Assembly (NCBI GenBank): GCA_003342895.1
Contig: PTFA01000361.1
Coordinates: 709,258-773,257 of the forward strand
DNA: 64,000 nucleotides
Reading direction: 5' to 3'
Source: Casuarius casuarius
Taxonomy: Eukaryota; Chordata; Aves; Casuariiformes; Casuariidae
Shown here: one piece after another, positions 13,559 through 26,164 of the stretch
Layout: every line of letters starts with the position of its first letter
Numbering within the stretch: the stretch's first letter is position 1
The notes under the pieces: model-generated
Databases searched by the model: none
What the model was told of the DNA's origin: nothing
Seen by the model: only the letters and a program-made list of their open reading frames with translations
Translations under genes and position numbers: made by a program

Positions 13559-16252
13559 CTAGTGTGCTGGACAACTCAACAGACTACTCGTGGTAAGATG
13601 TAGAATGCAGAAAGACTGTTACTNCACCTATTAACTGGAATAAAAATAGGAATGCTTTGAAATAAATATGAAGAACTAGAGGAGCAAAACCAAATAAAGG
13701 TAAATGACTTGGCAGTATAAAGGCAGTTGAATTTGAGTGTTGTCAAATGGAAGTTAAGATATACTGGGAAGATTAGTTTGAGTTAGTAGTGTGTGTAGCT
13801 TTCTTTCATTGGCAATCGTTACAGTGAGTTAGAGACCATTTTAGACAACTCAATAAAAATTGTTCAACACAGAAAGGAGAGGGGGAGAAGGAAAGGAAGT
13901 AAAGAAGTGCTATTCAGCTCTCATCTCGAATCAGGACACAGCTGGAGTGTGACATAGAGTGTCAGCATAACCATACAATATGGAAAGTCCTATGTGTGAT
14001 CTAGTTGTTGCAACACTTGTCTGTCCTAACATCTGTTCTATCCTTATTTTTGCTATCCTACTCTCTTCCTTTATAGCTTGAGTTGTATGAGCCAGCCTAT
14101 GCAATGCCATGGTATGTTTGAGACGCCTTACACATTTGCACCACCCAATATATATGCCAGAAGGACTGTTGNATAATTGTAGGGCGGGAACTACAGCGAT
14201 TACTCCTGTCTCTCAACAGGCTGGGCACAGCTGTATTGCTTCTCGTTCCAGAGCTAGTTAAGTATCTTTGTATAATCCTGCACTGGATGGCATAAAGATA
14301 AACTTTATGGCCTAGACTATCACTCTGTTTTCCTTTGTAGAGTGTTTGCCTCAAGTTTGGGAGCTATTTAGAAGTGCATATAATTAATGAAATGTCTTCG
14401 GTGGCATTTTGGTTTGGGGGTATTTTTTCCTTTTTATACTTGCTTTTTTATACTTGTTTTCTGAATCCTCTAAGATTAATCTTCAGCCTGAATGAGTCAG
14501 GCAGCCCATTTAGCTTCCACCAGCATTGCAGTTTCTTTTCAGGAACTCAAATATAATTTGTTTTAATACAGTTAATGATATTTGAAGTCATATTTTCTGG
14601 TGCTGACTGAATTAAATTTAATAGAGTTGAAACATCATGCAACATGTAAACAGTAAAATGGCCCTTTTTTCTCAATTTCTTGACTCTTGCTTATGATATC
14701 GTTTTTCTATGGTTCTTACATGCTCCTTCAGATAAGTAACAAACAGGAGAGGATGGCATGATTTGAGATTAAAGGTTGTAAGTGTTTAATAGCAGGTTGT
14801 AACCCATAGGCATTACTTTAGTAACAGTAATAATTGGAGCATGAAGGTAGTTGTGAAGGCTAATTAAAAAAGGATATTACAGAAATATGTAGTGGGTTGT
14901 GAGATGGGAAATGTGTACCTATCCGGATGGTTTGTGCAGTGGTATGGAATCTAGTGTTAGCTGGCTGTTAATGGAGAAGAATAGGGAGGTAAGAATCTTT
15001 AATTACAATTTGTTAGGTAACAATTTAAAAGTTTCTGGAAAGTGAACATAACATTTGAAATGTGATTTTTTTGTGAAACTTCTCATCTTATGTTTCATTC
15101 CTCATTGTGCTGATTTCAGTTAGAGGGAGAAGTTGCTATCTGGCATAGTACAAGTGAGAGCTAAGTGGTATAGGCAGAGGTTTAGTTATCAGATACTGGT
15201 GATAAATTTATTTGACTCAATATATATGAAATGAAATACTTTAAATATCTATATACCCATGTATACAGAGAATAACAGTGGTCTGAAATAAGAACAAAAG
15301 TAACTCTTAAAAAAGTAAAATGAAAAGATGGTCAGATGTTGAAAAGAAATATAATAAGAAATAGAAAAATGAAAAGAAATAGGAAGAAAATGATTCATGT
15401 TGTTCTCAAACACTGCAGAAAATTGTTTTCTTTTGATTATTCGTAATTCATTTTGCTGCAGCTAAATCTAGTTTAAATTATATTACAAAAATTCGAAGAA
15501 ATTCTTCCTTGACCACTACTGTTTTTGTGGTTGAGGGAAAAAAAGGAAGATACATGCTTCACGTGAGGACTCCTAAGAAGGTACTTTTTCTACATTTCAA
15601 GCTGAACACCATAATTGTTTGTTAAACATTCAGTGGGCTGAAGAAAGTCTTTGGTCAAAACAGAATGCACTTGTGGAAGGGATTCTAAAGAGGGGCACTA
15701 CTTCTTTTAAGTAGAGAGAGAGCTTTCAGGAGCCTTGACAAACTTACAGCCTTGAATGTGGCCTGTCTTTATCAGGTAAGATAGCAAGGACGGGAGCCAG
15801 AAACAGGCAGAATCCCTTCCAGAAAAACTATAGAATCTTGGCACTTGTTTTTTGTCCATAACTATTGTGATCAGCTCCTACCCACTCCAAATGCAAACAT
15901 CACAGAGATGGACAATAAAATGTGATCCTGTGTTTCTTCCTTTTCTACAAATTACAGCTGAACACCCCCATATCTAGCCCAAGTCTTTGTCTCTGAAGGA
16001 GCTTGTGCAAGTGTTCTGGAAAGATTTTATGGATTACTTTTTTTAATGCTTCTACTTGATTTTCCCATTATGGGCTTAACAAAGCCAAGATTATCTTAAT
16101 TTAAGCATGTCGGTCCTGTTGAAATCCACTTGGCCATTTTCATGATGAGAGTTAGCATTTTTTAAGTGCTTTGTTGGATCAGGGCCCAGATGATTGTTAT
16201 CTCTTTCAAATGAGTGTTTTAAAGCTTCCTTGATCATAATAATAAGGGAATT

Positions 16253-16279
16253 ATACCAATAATTATTAATTAATGGTAT
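16253..16279. repeat. Near-perfect 27-bp AT palindrome
   Basis: The two 13-bp arms ATACCAATAATTA and TAATTAATGGTAT are reverse complements except at one base pair, around a single central T. They are set in AT-rich sequence. Confidence 0.7.
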
Positions 16280-18824
16280 TCCTCTGTAAATTCCTCTGTG
16301 AATCTGACTATATATAAGAATAAGAGCCTTAGTTCCAGTGTTTCTTAAAATGTACTTTAGCAATCTTAATGCAATTTATTTACTTTCTAGCCTACTGATA
16401 ATACATTACTTTTATTATTATTTCTGGTAAAGGCACATCCTTTGAGACCTAAAGGTGAAATGTTCTGATAACACATGATTGGATGATGAATCTTCAAAAC
16501 TTCTCTGTTGAGAAAAACATGACAAGCTTCGTTGATTTTTTTTTTAAATTGCTCTTTAAAAAGGGAAAATCTCTTGTTCTTCAAATCTAGGAAGGAAAGT
16601 AGCAGAGACTCTTTGAGAAGTTAGGGACCTAAATAAGGACCTTGGATCTAGGTCTTTGTGTCGGTAAAAAAGAACATTTGCGAATAAGAATGACATTAGC
16701 AAGTGACAAAACCCAAGTCCTGGTCATTTTGACAAGCTCTTCCTACTTTTCTGAAAGCATTTCCACATTTATTAGAGAGGGATATTGAAGAAAAATGGTA
16801 GAACTAACCTCCTTGATCCTCCCCAGTGAGTTATGCATTGTTTTATCTTAATCCCAGTTTTGAGGAACATGCTCGGGAAGAGCCTCTGCTGAGGTACAGC
16901 AGGTGTCCATTGCTGTCAATGGCAATTTTGAATGCAGGAGCAGTTTAGGATAGGGCTTATTCTGTTTATTTGCAGCAGCATATAATGAAATGCTATTTGG
17001 TATTTTTTTTAATATCCTCAGTATCAGGGGAATTGTAGTGAAACTTCTGGACTTCAGCACCCAGGACAACTCATCACGTTTCCTCATTCAGTGGTATCAT
17101 GGAGCTGAAGCCCTTTTTCCTAACAGCAGCTTCTCAAAAAGCACACGTCCTGAGTGCTTTTTGTGTTCTGTGCTGATCGCAAGTTGTACCTCTTAGTTTC
17201 CTGTACTAACACTGCTGCTAGTGCAGGAGGGATTTGCATCCAATAGGAGAAACTTGATGCTGTGGCTTGAGGGAAGTTGGGAAGGATATGGAGAATGTGA
17301 CTGGAGTCACATATGAAGTAAATGGTATGTTTAATAGCACCATGCATAAACTGAAGAGACCAGTGAGTGGGAAACCACGGATACTGGAGATGCCGCAAGA
17401 TTTTTTTTTTCTTTATTTGCATAGTAATGAGAGGAGTCTGAATTTTTAAAGGAAAAATCATGAAAATTACTTGGATTGGTTGAAGGGCAAAGGCTACCAC
17501 AGAACGATGTCTGAACTATTTATATTGCTCTTTGCCCAGATGATAGTTTTTTAAAATATTCTTTTAAAATTAAATCTTTAGGTATTTTTCAGCTATTTAT
17601 TTTTCAGGTACCTTGTAGCACTGTACAGAAAGTCATAGAAGCCAGGCATCTTCTTCAGTTCACCTCTAGTGTTTTTGTTCTTTTGTCTTCCTCATGTTGT
17701 GAAAAATTAAAACTTTTTTCCATACCATCTTTCTGACAAGTCCAATACAGCAGAAACTTGGTGTTGTTTATTGGTTTCCTCTAACATCAGTCTCATTTTT
17801 CTTTTCTTGGACAAGACTAGCTATATATCAGACTAAACAAACCATCAAGCATACGTATCTATTGAGGAGTATTCCTTGGTAACAAAATGATGGACTGAGA
17901 AGTCAGAGACTTTTTCATAATGCATGTATATGACCAGTGTTGTTCAGAGAACTGAGGTAACATAACCTTATCTTTTTCCCATACGATGACATACTCAGAT
18001 GCTCCAAAAGGCTTTTATTACTGAAGACAGGTTTCATTAGAACAGAATTTAATAAACTGCAACATGTAAATCACTAAATAGGGAAAACTGTAGGTAAAAG
18101 AGGTTAAAATAAAAGGCTTCAAAAATGAATCCCTTCCTCTGTGTCCTTGTGGAGGTAGCTGTTTTTCCAACTTTGTATGGTGGTGCAAACTGCAAACAGT
18201 CCCCTCCAGTTGTCCCTATTTGTGTAACTAACTACTAAAGGTTGGCAGCAGATCTACTCCTTACCGCAAGCATGTCCCTGATCCTCTTAGGTGTTTCCTA
18301 CCTGCCTTGGAGCTGGAGGCTCTCTGCTTCCTATATCTCTCCCTATTGCCTAACATCCTACTGCACATAGAAGCTACTTCTGGCTGAGTGAATTCAGGGG
18401 AGAAAGACTGTCCTAGGAACACAAGGGGTAGTGTGTGTGTTTGCTCAGCTCAGGAAGCAAAGCTCTTGGAGAATTCACCCCCTCTCCCCCGAAGATTTCN
18501 GCTGTACACACAAGACCAGCATAGACACACGATCTTACTGTCCCCTGCTCTGCAACACCCTGTTGTGCAAACATACTCATTGTTATGCTGAAAAGATAAA
18601 AATTAAATCATCATGCTATCCTTTAGAGTGCATACATACCCTATGGCACTAGAGGTGGAGACAGAGGAGATGGTGAAGCCTTGGTTATCAGAGAGTTAGG
18701 AAAGGTTTGTTTTTGATAACCTGTGTTGCCCTTTGCCCAGGATGACGCTTACCCAGATTCATTTTTTCAGAACAATGTAGTCACTGCCCATGATACAATG
18801 CAGTAGTTACTGCTTGATGGTGTA

Positions 18825-18840
18825 CCCCCCCCCCCCCCCC
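18825..18840 (+). repeat. C16 homopolymer
   Basis: Sixteen consecutive C bases lie between GTA and ACCTCC. Length errors are likely in the assembly at such a tract. Confidence 0.95.
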
Positions 18841-20895
18841 ACCTCCATCTAGCTGTAGGTAGGCATGTCCTACTAGAAAGTGTTATCATGTGTCCCTCGG
18901 TAGCCAAAACTGAAGTTACACTGTTTCTTTTAAAGAAAAGACCCGTGACATTTGCTGATATTTCAGCTTGTTTTTATGGAGATAGCAAACATCTTTGCAT
19001 GTCTTTGAGATAAACATAACTAATACCTAAGAAACAAAGTTTCCCTGGAGTTCAACAACCCTGTGGTCCTGCTGAAGTTAACAGAAATTGCCTATATCTC
19101 TGAGGCAGGATTTGAACCTATAGGTGAAAAATCATTCTCCAAACCCTGGCTACAGTTTTTAAGCTTGCTGTTCATTTAAATGTCACTAACTTGTGCTCCA
19201 TGTTTTGTACGGCATACAAAACAAGAGCAGTTTTGTTTCATATTAGGAAATGAGAGCAACACTCCAGTAGGAGACATCTAGCAAATTCTGTGCTGCTATC
19301 ACAAAAGACTGCTAACTTTATAAGAGGCAATAACATACTAGCAGTCTGGTAAGATCATAATGGAATTGGCCAGAAGACTCCTGTCCTTCTTTGTTGTCAG
19401 GTTATCTTAGGACATTACTCAGTCTGATAGGGATGAAACCCTTTACATTCTTTGTTGGCAGGAGGTACGCTGTAAACAGGGTGAAGAGATAGCACATGGC
19501 CGACTCTTAGCTTGAAGAATAACTTTTATTTATTCATCTTTAGAGAGCACTAAATACAATTATATTTCATTCTGCAATGGTAAATTCTGTTCTTTATTTT
19601 TAAAATTGTGTGCTGGGAGTTGTCTTATTTTAGAACACAGTAAGTGGCATCTTCATGCTTGAAAAGATTAATAGTTACTATGTGAAATTCAGTGAAACTT
19701 ATATATAATGAAACTGTTACAGAACAGTTGGGCTGCATCAGTCAGATTTAGTCAAATCTTAAGCGCCAGATGGTATATTTGCAGTTGTGTTTCAGGATAC
19801 AATCACAGATTCATTATCTGTTGATTGCGGTAGCTTGTACTGCTGTTGTAAATAAAAGCTTTATGTACAGAAAGGAGCCCATCACTTTGGAAACCCTAAA
19901 AATTGTAGCTTCAAGTATACAATTAAGTTAACATATAAAAATACTATCTTCTCATGTTCCCCAGAAGTTAAGATCTTCATTTGGAGTAACTAAAAGGCTT
20001 GTTTCTATTTGGTATATTGATATAGATTGTGCTTTTTATTAATGTTGCTACACACCTTCACAGACAGGTTACAGGGGGTTACTGGAGATAGTCCCTCAAG
20101 GTCACATCTTTCTTTTCTTTGAAATATGTTGGGCTTGTTCCTCAGAAAAAGCTAGTCTCTGCTGCTTGTTAGTGCTTTAACTCTGTAAATAAAGGTTTAC
20201 TTTTATAATGTTGAAGACCCAGTTAATTTTCAATTATTTGCCTGAATAGTTTGATGGAGAGCTATAAAAAGGTGGTATTGCAACTGCTATTTCTTGCTGT
20301 CTTTTAGCATATGTATTCCATAAGGCACAGTATTTAGTCTTATATGGTATAATAGTTTGCATGAAAAGTGTTCCACATATTTGTCAAGGCGCAGCTACTA
20401 CTTTCCTCAGACCTCAGTAATTGAGATGAGCGGTTTGGAAGTTTTCTTTAATTACTATTCACACGACTCTTCACACTGCAGTAAAGCTACATGAGTATCT
20501 CTAAAAGTAGTAAGAGAAGATTGTAGTCCTTTAGCCATCCCATAATTTGCCTAAAAAAAGCTTTGGTCTTGGAACTATGGCAGAAAAAAGAACTGTCCAG
20601 TGAGCAGAAGTACTTAACTTACACTAAATTGCTTAATTATTTTTTAATATCTGTTTATATCTGATTAGCATAGTTTTTGTTTATTAAAATGATGAACATT
20701 TATATTTATGTACGTAAGATGTATGTATGATGTGATGACATTTAGATTCATTTTTGTTTTCTTGTATTCCTTGGTTTTCTACCACTATAGTCAAATAAAC
20801 TGTGCAAATTTAGTCATTTGACCAAAAAGTATTGTTCTTCCAAAAAACAGATGACACACCTTCAAAGCTTTTCTTCATTTGTTATTTACATGCTT

Positions 20896-20957
20896 AGTAA
20901 TACTTATTTGTAAATAAGTAATACTTATTAGTATTACTTATAAGTAATACTTATTTG
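20896..20957. repeat. Triple AGTAATACTTATT repeat with inverted copy
   Basis: AGTAATACTTATT occurs three times (about 20896, 20917 and 20944). Between the second and third lies an inverted copy, so AAGTAATAC and GTATTACTT form exact 9-bp arms around TTATTA. This is a compact mixed direct and inverted repeat, probably produced by template slippage or switching. Confidence 0.8.
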
Positions 20958-21043
20958 AAAATAATATTCCCCTGAGGACTGTTTGATATTTATAATACCT
21001 TTCGCTGAAACAAAAAGAATACATAAGAAAAAAAGAAAAGTTT

Positions 21044-21083
21044 ATGTAGAATTACAGTTTTGGATGTAGAATTACAGTTTTGG
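21044..21083. repeat. 20-bp tandem duplication
   Basis: Two exact adjacent copies of ATGTAGAATTACAGTTTTGG, followed by the start of a third (ATGGAGG). Confidence 0.9.
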
Positions 21084-22399
21084 ATGGAGGAGTAATTCTA
21101 AAAGCCATATAAACCAATTACATTGATATAGATTAGAACATAAGAATTAAAGGAAGGAATGTGCTTTTCATTCCGAATTTTAAGCAACTTGCAATCCTGG
21201 TTTGGCTGGATTTGAGATTTTTCCCCAAAGTGGTAAAATTTNCAGATTTCATTGATTCTACACCAGATTCTCACTGACAAGTGAGACTTGTCTCTCCTAC
21301 TTACATTAAATGCTAGACTTTTTCCTCTGCAATGTAAGATGTATATTTAAAACTATTAATTTTATGTTATCTGTGTGTTTGCAATAAGTAGTTTTTCACA
21401 CAGCATTTCTGATGAGAGGGCGGAGGATTAAAAACATGAGTTGGACCTAGGAATGGATATTACTGTAGGGGAAGATCCTTCCTAGGAGAACCTGAATGTC
21501 TGATTTGGTGGTTAGCTGGAGAAACGCAGTGTTTCAAAAGCCAAAAAGAACTGCTTTTGTCATTTGTATTTGTATGCTTATATTCTTTCTGGTCAGAAAG
21601 GACTAATGGTGTCTGGTGTGTAGTGGAGCATCTGTTCATTCAGAGAACTGTGAATAAATGGAGATGATGTTCAAAAGCCATGCTCTGGTGAAGATGAGAG
21701 AGGGTTTTATGCTGGCGATGAGCAAAAGTGGATGCTGATCGTCACTGACAACTCAGCCTGTTGGTGTCAGGAGAGGAGGAGGCTTTCTGTTTATTTTATG
21801 TTACTTTTCCTCCTTTACTGACAAGCTGCTGATCTAAGCTGACCTGCATTTGAAAATGCTGGGTAGTACTGACTGGCAAGTATGTTTGACATGAGGATGA
21901 AAATTAACTACTGGCCTCCCACCTCAGTTTTCCTGTCATTTACATGCAGCCAAATGCTATCCCATACTGTGTACAGGGACCACACTGACATTTTCTTCAT
22001 TCAAAAGTGCAGTGTGACATGCAGAGCTAGCAGGGAACGGAGAAAAATTAGGCGAGCAAATCATTAATTTCTTTTCACATTCAGTGGGTTATTACGGGAG
22101 AAAACAGCCTTGTTTTCTCCATCAGTAAGATGGGCATGATAGCAATCCATTCTGAAAAGTAGCTATGCCGTATGTCCTTCCTGAGCAGTTTGCAGAGCAG
22201 ACCAAGTAGAACATAGACAAAAAGACAAATGTGCAGATCACCCAGTGAGCAGAAGAAAAACTCCTCTGGATACTGTGTTCTTTGTTAAGAGTGTTTATTT
22301 GCTGCAGGCAGTATAAATCGGTACCTTGAAGGTTTGTCATCCAAAACACTTTGTCAGGGCACCAGATTTTTACATGTGCTCATAGGATCTTGCTTAAAG

Positions 22400-23670
22400 G
22401 CTAGGTTGCTCCTTATATTTCTGGAGTTCATTGGGTACATGGAGCTCATCTTTGCGGGCCCAAGTTGGAAGCCAGCAGAGCTGTGTGCTGCAGTGAGGCT
22501 GGGGGGAGAGCGGGCATGCTGTTACTCTCTGTGGTTTCGGTTTCTCCTTTCTGACATCCACTATTTCTCTGAAGATGTCAGGAACACTTTACAGGTAAAA
22601 GAGAATTCATCACCATGGCTGCCTGGAAACAGGAGACAAAAGAAAATAAACTATGTTACAGTCAGTTCTGCAACCTTGCATCCTTTTTGTTCCTCTTTTT
22701 AATCTTGACCACCCCCTGTTTTAAGCTCTGTCTTGTCTCTCACAAGGCTGCCATTGAGTCTTTTGTTTTTCATCTCCAGTCGTTTTTCTTACCACACCTG
22801 CCTCCCTCTGTTAGTGCTCTCACTTTTAACTCCCACATTCACTCGCTTGTCCTCACCTGCTCAGTTAGCCTTCCTCTCTCGCCGTTCTGTTGATGTCATT
22901 GACATTTTTGGTAGGCTTCTCAGTTTCACACTATTTCCATAGCTTCTGTTTCCATAGCTTAAGACCAAATGTCACACCAATTTGGATACTTTTTCCTAGT
23001 GCTTTTTTGCATTTTTTCACTCCACTCACGTGGAAAATCCCATTATTTTTCATTCCTTCTCAAAATAGATGTCAGCACCCTGAGTGCAGCAACAGCCTCT
23101 GCAGTCTCTTCCCTTTCCTGGGAGTTTAGCTGCCTGTATTTGAGAACAACTCTGGTATGGTGGAGCTGTGTAACCTTGGATCAGATTTGCATGAGAGCTG
23201 TGAGAAGCCTTTTCGGGAGTCTCCTCCACTTCCTCTGGGAGCTGTTTCTAGGGGCAGACCCTGCCCTAAGTCCTTGCCTGAGGTGCATTTCAGCTATGGC
23301 TGCGTCAGGCCAAGTACCTTGCTGTCCCTGCCCTTGCCCCTCTGCCTTCATTTACTGGCGGGACCTGGTGCCTGCCCCATCACTGTGGCCTTCCCGGGTG
23401 ATCCGGACTCTCAGATGCCCCTGGTTATTGCCAGCCCTGCTTGTTCAGGAGCTGTGGGGCTGTGCCCTTGGTGTGCACAGCATGAGGGCACTGCCCTGCC
23501 CTGCTGTCACCCTTGGCTCCTGTCTCCCTTGCCCTTTGGAAGCAGCCCCCTCCTGCTACTCCCAGGCTGCAGATCCCTTTTCTCCTCAGAGTGACCCCAG
23601 CAAGATCTTTGCATGCAACAGTTTGTCTCTTGTTTGTATGATAAACTGCTTGTAGATAAAGCATTTCAGT
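22400..23670. other. GC-richer non-coding patch with long open frames
   Basis: Base composition shifts to pyrimidine-rich and then GC-rich from about 22.4 kb, peaking at 23.15-23.6 kb. The longest open frame in the window (22969-23655, 228 codons, plus strand) lies here. It is overlapped by frames of 145 codons (23157-23594, plus) and 82 codons (minus). The 228-codon product is rich in Cys, Trp, Leu, Ser and Pro with no recognisable domain. Scarcity of stop codons is expected in GC- and C-rich DNA. I regard it as non-coding, possibly an old unrecognised element. Confidence 0.5.
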
Positions 23671-23674
23671 CAAC

Positions 23675-24685
23675 TGGAAACATTCATTGGCTTGAACTGC
23701 ACACTTAAAGAGCTGGCAACTGTTGATATGTTGCTATGCTATGCGCAGGCAGTAGGCTTGAATTTCTTCTCGTACTAATGGATATTCTGTTTTTTTCCAG
23801 TTTTCACCAAAACACATAATTCAGTTGATTCCTACAGTGTTCCCTGAATTTTTCTGAGTCTTTGGATGAGAACATAAGAAAGATCTGGCTTTAAAGCCAG
23901 GCAGCCCAACAGGGAATGGCTGCTGAGTCAGGTATAACGGCTTTCTTTGTTTATCCAGTAACTTAAGTCGTTAGGGTGATGAATGAGGACCAATACTGTG
24001 GTGAAGAATACACTGAAAGAAGAGTTCTTTACTAATGATGGATAGGAAAATCAATCCAGAGGTCAGAAACGTCAAAGAGAAAACATTTACATTAGAGTGC
24101 AAAACAAGCATTGATGAGGATGTAGGAGATCAGATCAGGCGGATCATTTTTGCTGAGCACAGGAACTCAAAACTTACGCAGAGGTCCAGATGCTGTAGGG
24201 GGTTTGGGCTGTAGGCTCAAGGAGAATGATGTAATCAGAAAATTAGGTGAAGAAAAGAACTGAAGGAAAGTATTTTCATGTCAGTTTTATGGACAGTCCG
24301 TAGAGGGATATACTCTCAGTCATGCTGTACTTTATGCTAGTTTTGGAGCAGCAGCAATCTGAAGTAAATCATTCTGCAAGTGTGGGAAAGTGTTTGAAGG
24401 GAAGTGTTGCATGTTATCTTGGATACAGCCTTTGTTGCTGTTCGTGACCAGAGCCCTAAGAGAACATGAAAGTATTATTCTTTCCAGCTCTGTATGTGTC
24501 ATTACTTCTTGAAAGGCAAATGACATTTTAAGTAACATCTCCTCATACTGATGACCTCTGTAGAAGGAAAAAAAAGGCTTAGTGTTTATATAGAACATAT
24601 ACACAGTAATATTTTTGTCAGTATATACAAAGTCTNTTTGGCACCTGAAATAGGGCAGATACTTTGCAGTACAGAACAAAATGCT
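23675..24685. other. Non-coding DNA, no gene recognised
   Basis: Ordinary AT-rich sequence. A 115-codon minus-strand frame (24332-24679) includes an unresolved base at 24636 and resembles nothing known. Confidence 0.65.
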
Positions 24686-24689
24686 TGTA

Positions 24690-24970
24690 AAATAGTGTGT
24701 ATATATATAATAGACTATAGTCTATTTTAATAATAACTGTAATAACATCATGTTATATGTATTTGATATATACATATTATATATGATGTTTACTATATAG
24801 TGTGATATATTAAAATTATAATATATAATAGAATACAATATAGGATGTATACTGTGGATGTAATTATGTTTGCAGACAATTTAAATTATTATATTCAATA
24901 TATTGATTGCTTAAGAAAGATGATTAAAGAAGGCATTTTAATGTGATTAATTAATATCTTTGATATCTTT
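24690..24970. repeat. AT-only low-complexity tract
   Basis: Roughly 280 bases are dominated by TATATA, ATATAA and TGATAT words, ending in three tandem TTTGATATC-like units near 24955-24977. It contains an exact 18-bp palindrome (24709-24726). It is likely unstable and hard to align. Confidence 0.75.
24709..24726. repeat. Perfect 18-bp palindrome
   Basis: AATAGACTATAGTCTATT equals its own reverse complement. It sits at the left end of the AT-only tract. Confidence 0.95.
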
Positions 24971-24979
24971 GATATCTGT

Positions 24980-25485
24980 GAACACTGACATAAATGATAA
25001 AGCAGAACATGTGCTTCTTTTGTGGGGAGCATGTCTTAAGTATTGGTATCAAAGTGCTCCATACAGGAGCAAAATGATGCTTCTGGCCTGAATGACTGAG
25101 CTAACATCCTTGACTTCTCCCAGCCTCATATATCTTCTCAATAGGAACTGCAGGCTTACACAAATTCTGTTCTTGACTCCTCTGATTCTATCAGATAACC
25201 CCTGATAGATTCCCTATCTGCTTAGTGCTGTATGCCCTCCAGAACTGTTGATTACTGTAGTATGGAAAAGCCATAGTCATCAACCAGAGAAGTTACTCCT
25301 TTGAATGACATCCAGAGCAACAGTTAGATTAGGATAAGAAAGTGTCAAAGAAGCCAAAACTTCAGAAATAAGAACTTAGATCTCTTGACCATAAAAAGTG
25401 GTTGACATGTCAGGAAGAATGAAGAATGAGCCTAGTTCCTACCATCTGGATAATTGCACATACTAAAGATTTCAGTTGTTACATT
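24980..25485. other. Non-coding DNA, no gene recognised
   Basis: Nothing recognisable beyond ordinary single-copy-looking sequence. Confidence 0.65.
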
Positions 25486-25489
25486 TGAA

Positions 25490-26160
25490 TGCAAAAGGTA
25501 AACTCGGTAGGAAATGGACAGAGGAACTCCATTCAGTAGTTTGAAAACTATGTAAAGCTGAAAGACAGGAGGAAGATGTACTGGTGTCTGCAGAAGTGAA
25601 GGAGGTTAAGAAAATGACAAGGGAATGTTTGCTTTGTGAAAGGAGAAAAAGAAGATGAGAGTGAGAGGTGAATGAAAGCAGACAAGGGTGGGGAACCGAG
25701 GGCTTATGAAGGAAATCATGAAACCGTGTGAAATGGTGTGGCTCTGAGTATGGTGGAACATANAGCAGAACTGAGCGCAAACATTGTGGGTTTCCATGAT
25801 GGGGTAGGTGAAAGGAAGAGAAAGCAAAGTAGAAAAAAGATCACATTGCTATTTTGTTGGATTTCTGGTGGAGAAAGAGGCATGCAGAAAGAGAAACAGG
25901 GACAGGAGGGTTTGAGAACAGGAGTCAAGGAGGTGACAGTCATTATGGATGTGATAGATAAACAGGAGAAGCAGAGTTATTTAGCTAGAAAAAGTAAATG
26001 AGGACAGAATTAATTTGTTGTGGAAGAATAAAGCATTTTCTCAGGGTAAGATCAGGAGCAGAAGAAACAGATGTTGTGAGGAACCAGGGCTGGTGTTGGA
26101 CTACAGGAAGGAAAACAACAAAACAATAACAGAAAGAGGTGCATGAAACTTAGTGGGATT
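25490..26160 (+). other. Purine-biased strand
   Basis: Over about 650 bases the plus strand is dominated by G and A (words such as GGAAG, GAGAAAG and GGAGGTG). Correspondingly, the minus-strand open frames are rich in Ser, Phe, Leu and His. Those frames (102, 73 and 75 codons) are by-products of the composition. It is not a simple tandem repeat and I cannot assign it to a transposon family. An unresolved base lies at 25763. Confidence 0.55.
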
Positions 26161-26164
26161 TGAA

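Larger units (their letters stand above)
8810..18820. other. AT-rich non-coding DNA, no gene recognised
   Basis: This 10-kb stretch has no recognisable gene or transposon. Its longest open frame (12655-13230, 191 codons, plus strand) is phenylalanine- and leucine-rich and T-rich, and matches nothing I know. Items inside are the tandem duplications at 10272-10343 and 10454-10485, a G-rich run at 11625-11645, and an AP-1/E-box cluster at 13509-13558. There is also an A-rich purine stretch at about 15290-15410 and a near-palindrome at 16253-16279 (27 bp, one mismatched pair). Single unresolved bases occur at 13624, 14172 and 18500. Confidence 0.65.
18845..22395. other. AT-rich non-coding DNA, no gene recognised
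   Basis: No gene or transposon is recognised. The stretch contains the direct and inverted repeat cluster at 20896-20957 and a 20-bp tandem duplication at 21044-21083. A single unresolved base lies at 21242. Open frames are short and overlap one another. Confidence 0.7.

Noticed and set aside
22969..23655. 228-codon plus-strand open frame as a gene
   Set aside because: It lies in a GC- and C-rich patch where stops are rare, overlaps other long frames, and shows no domain, signal sequence or family resemblance I can defend.
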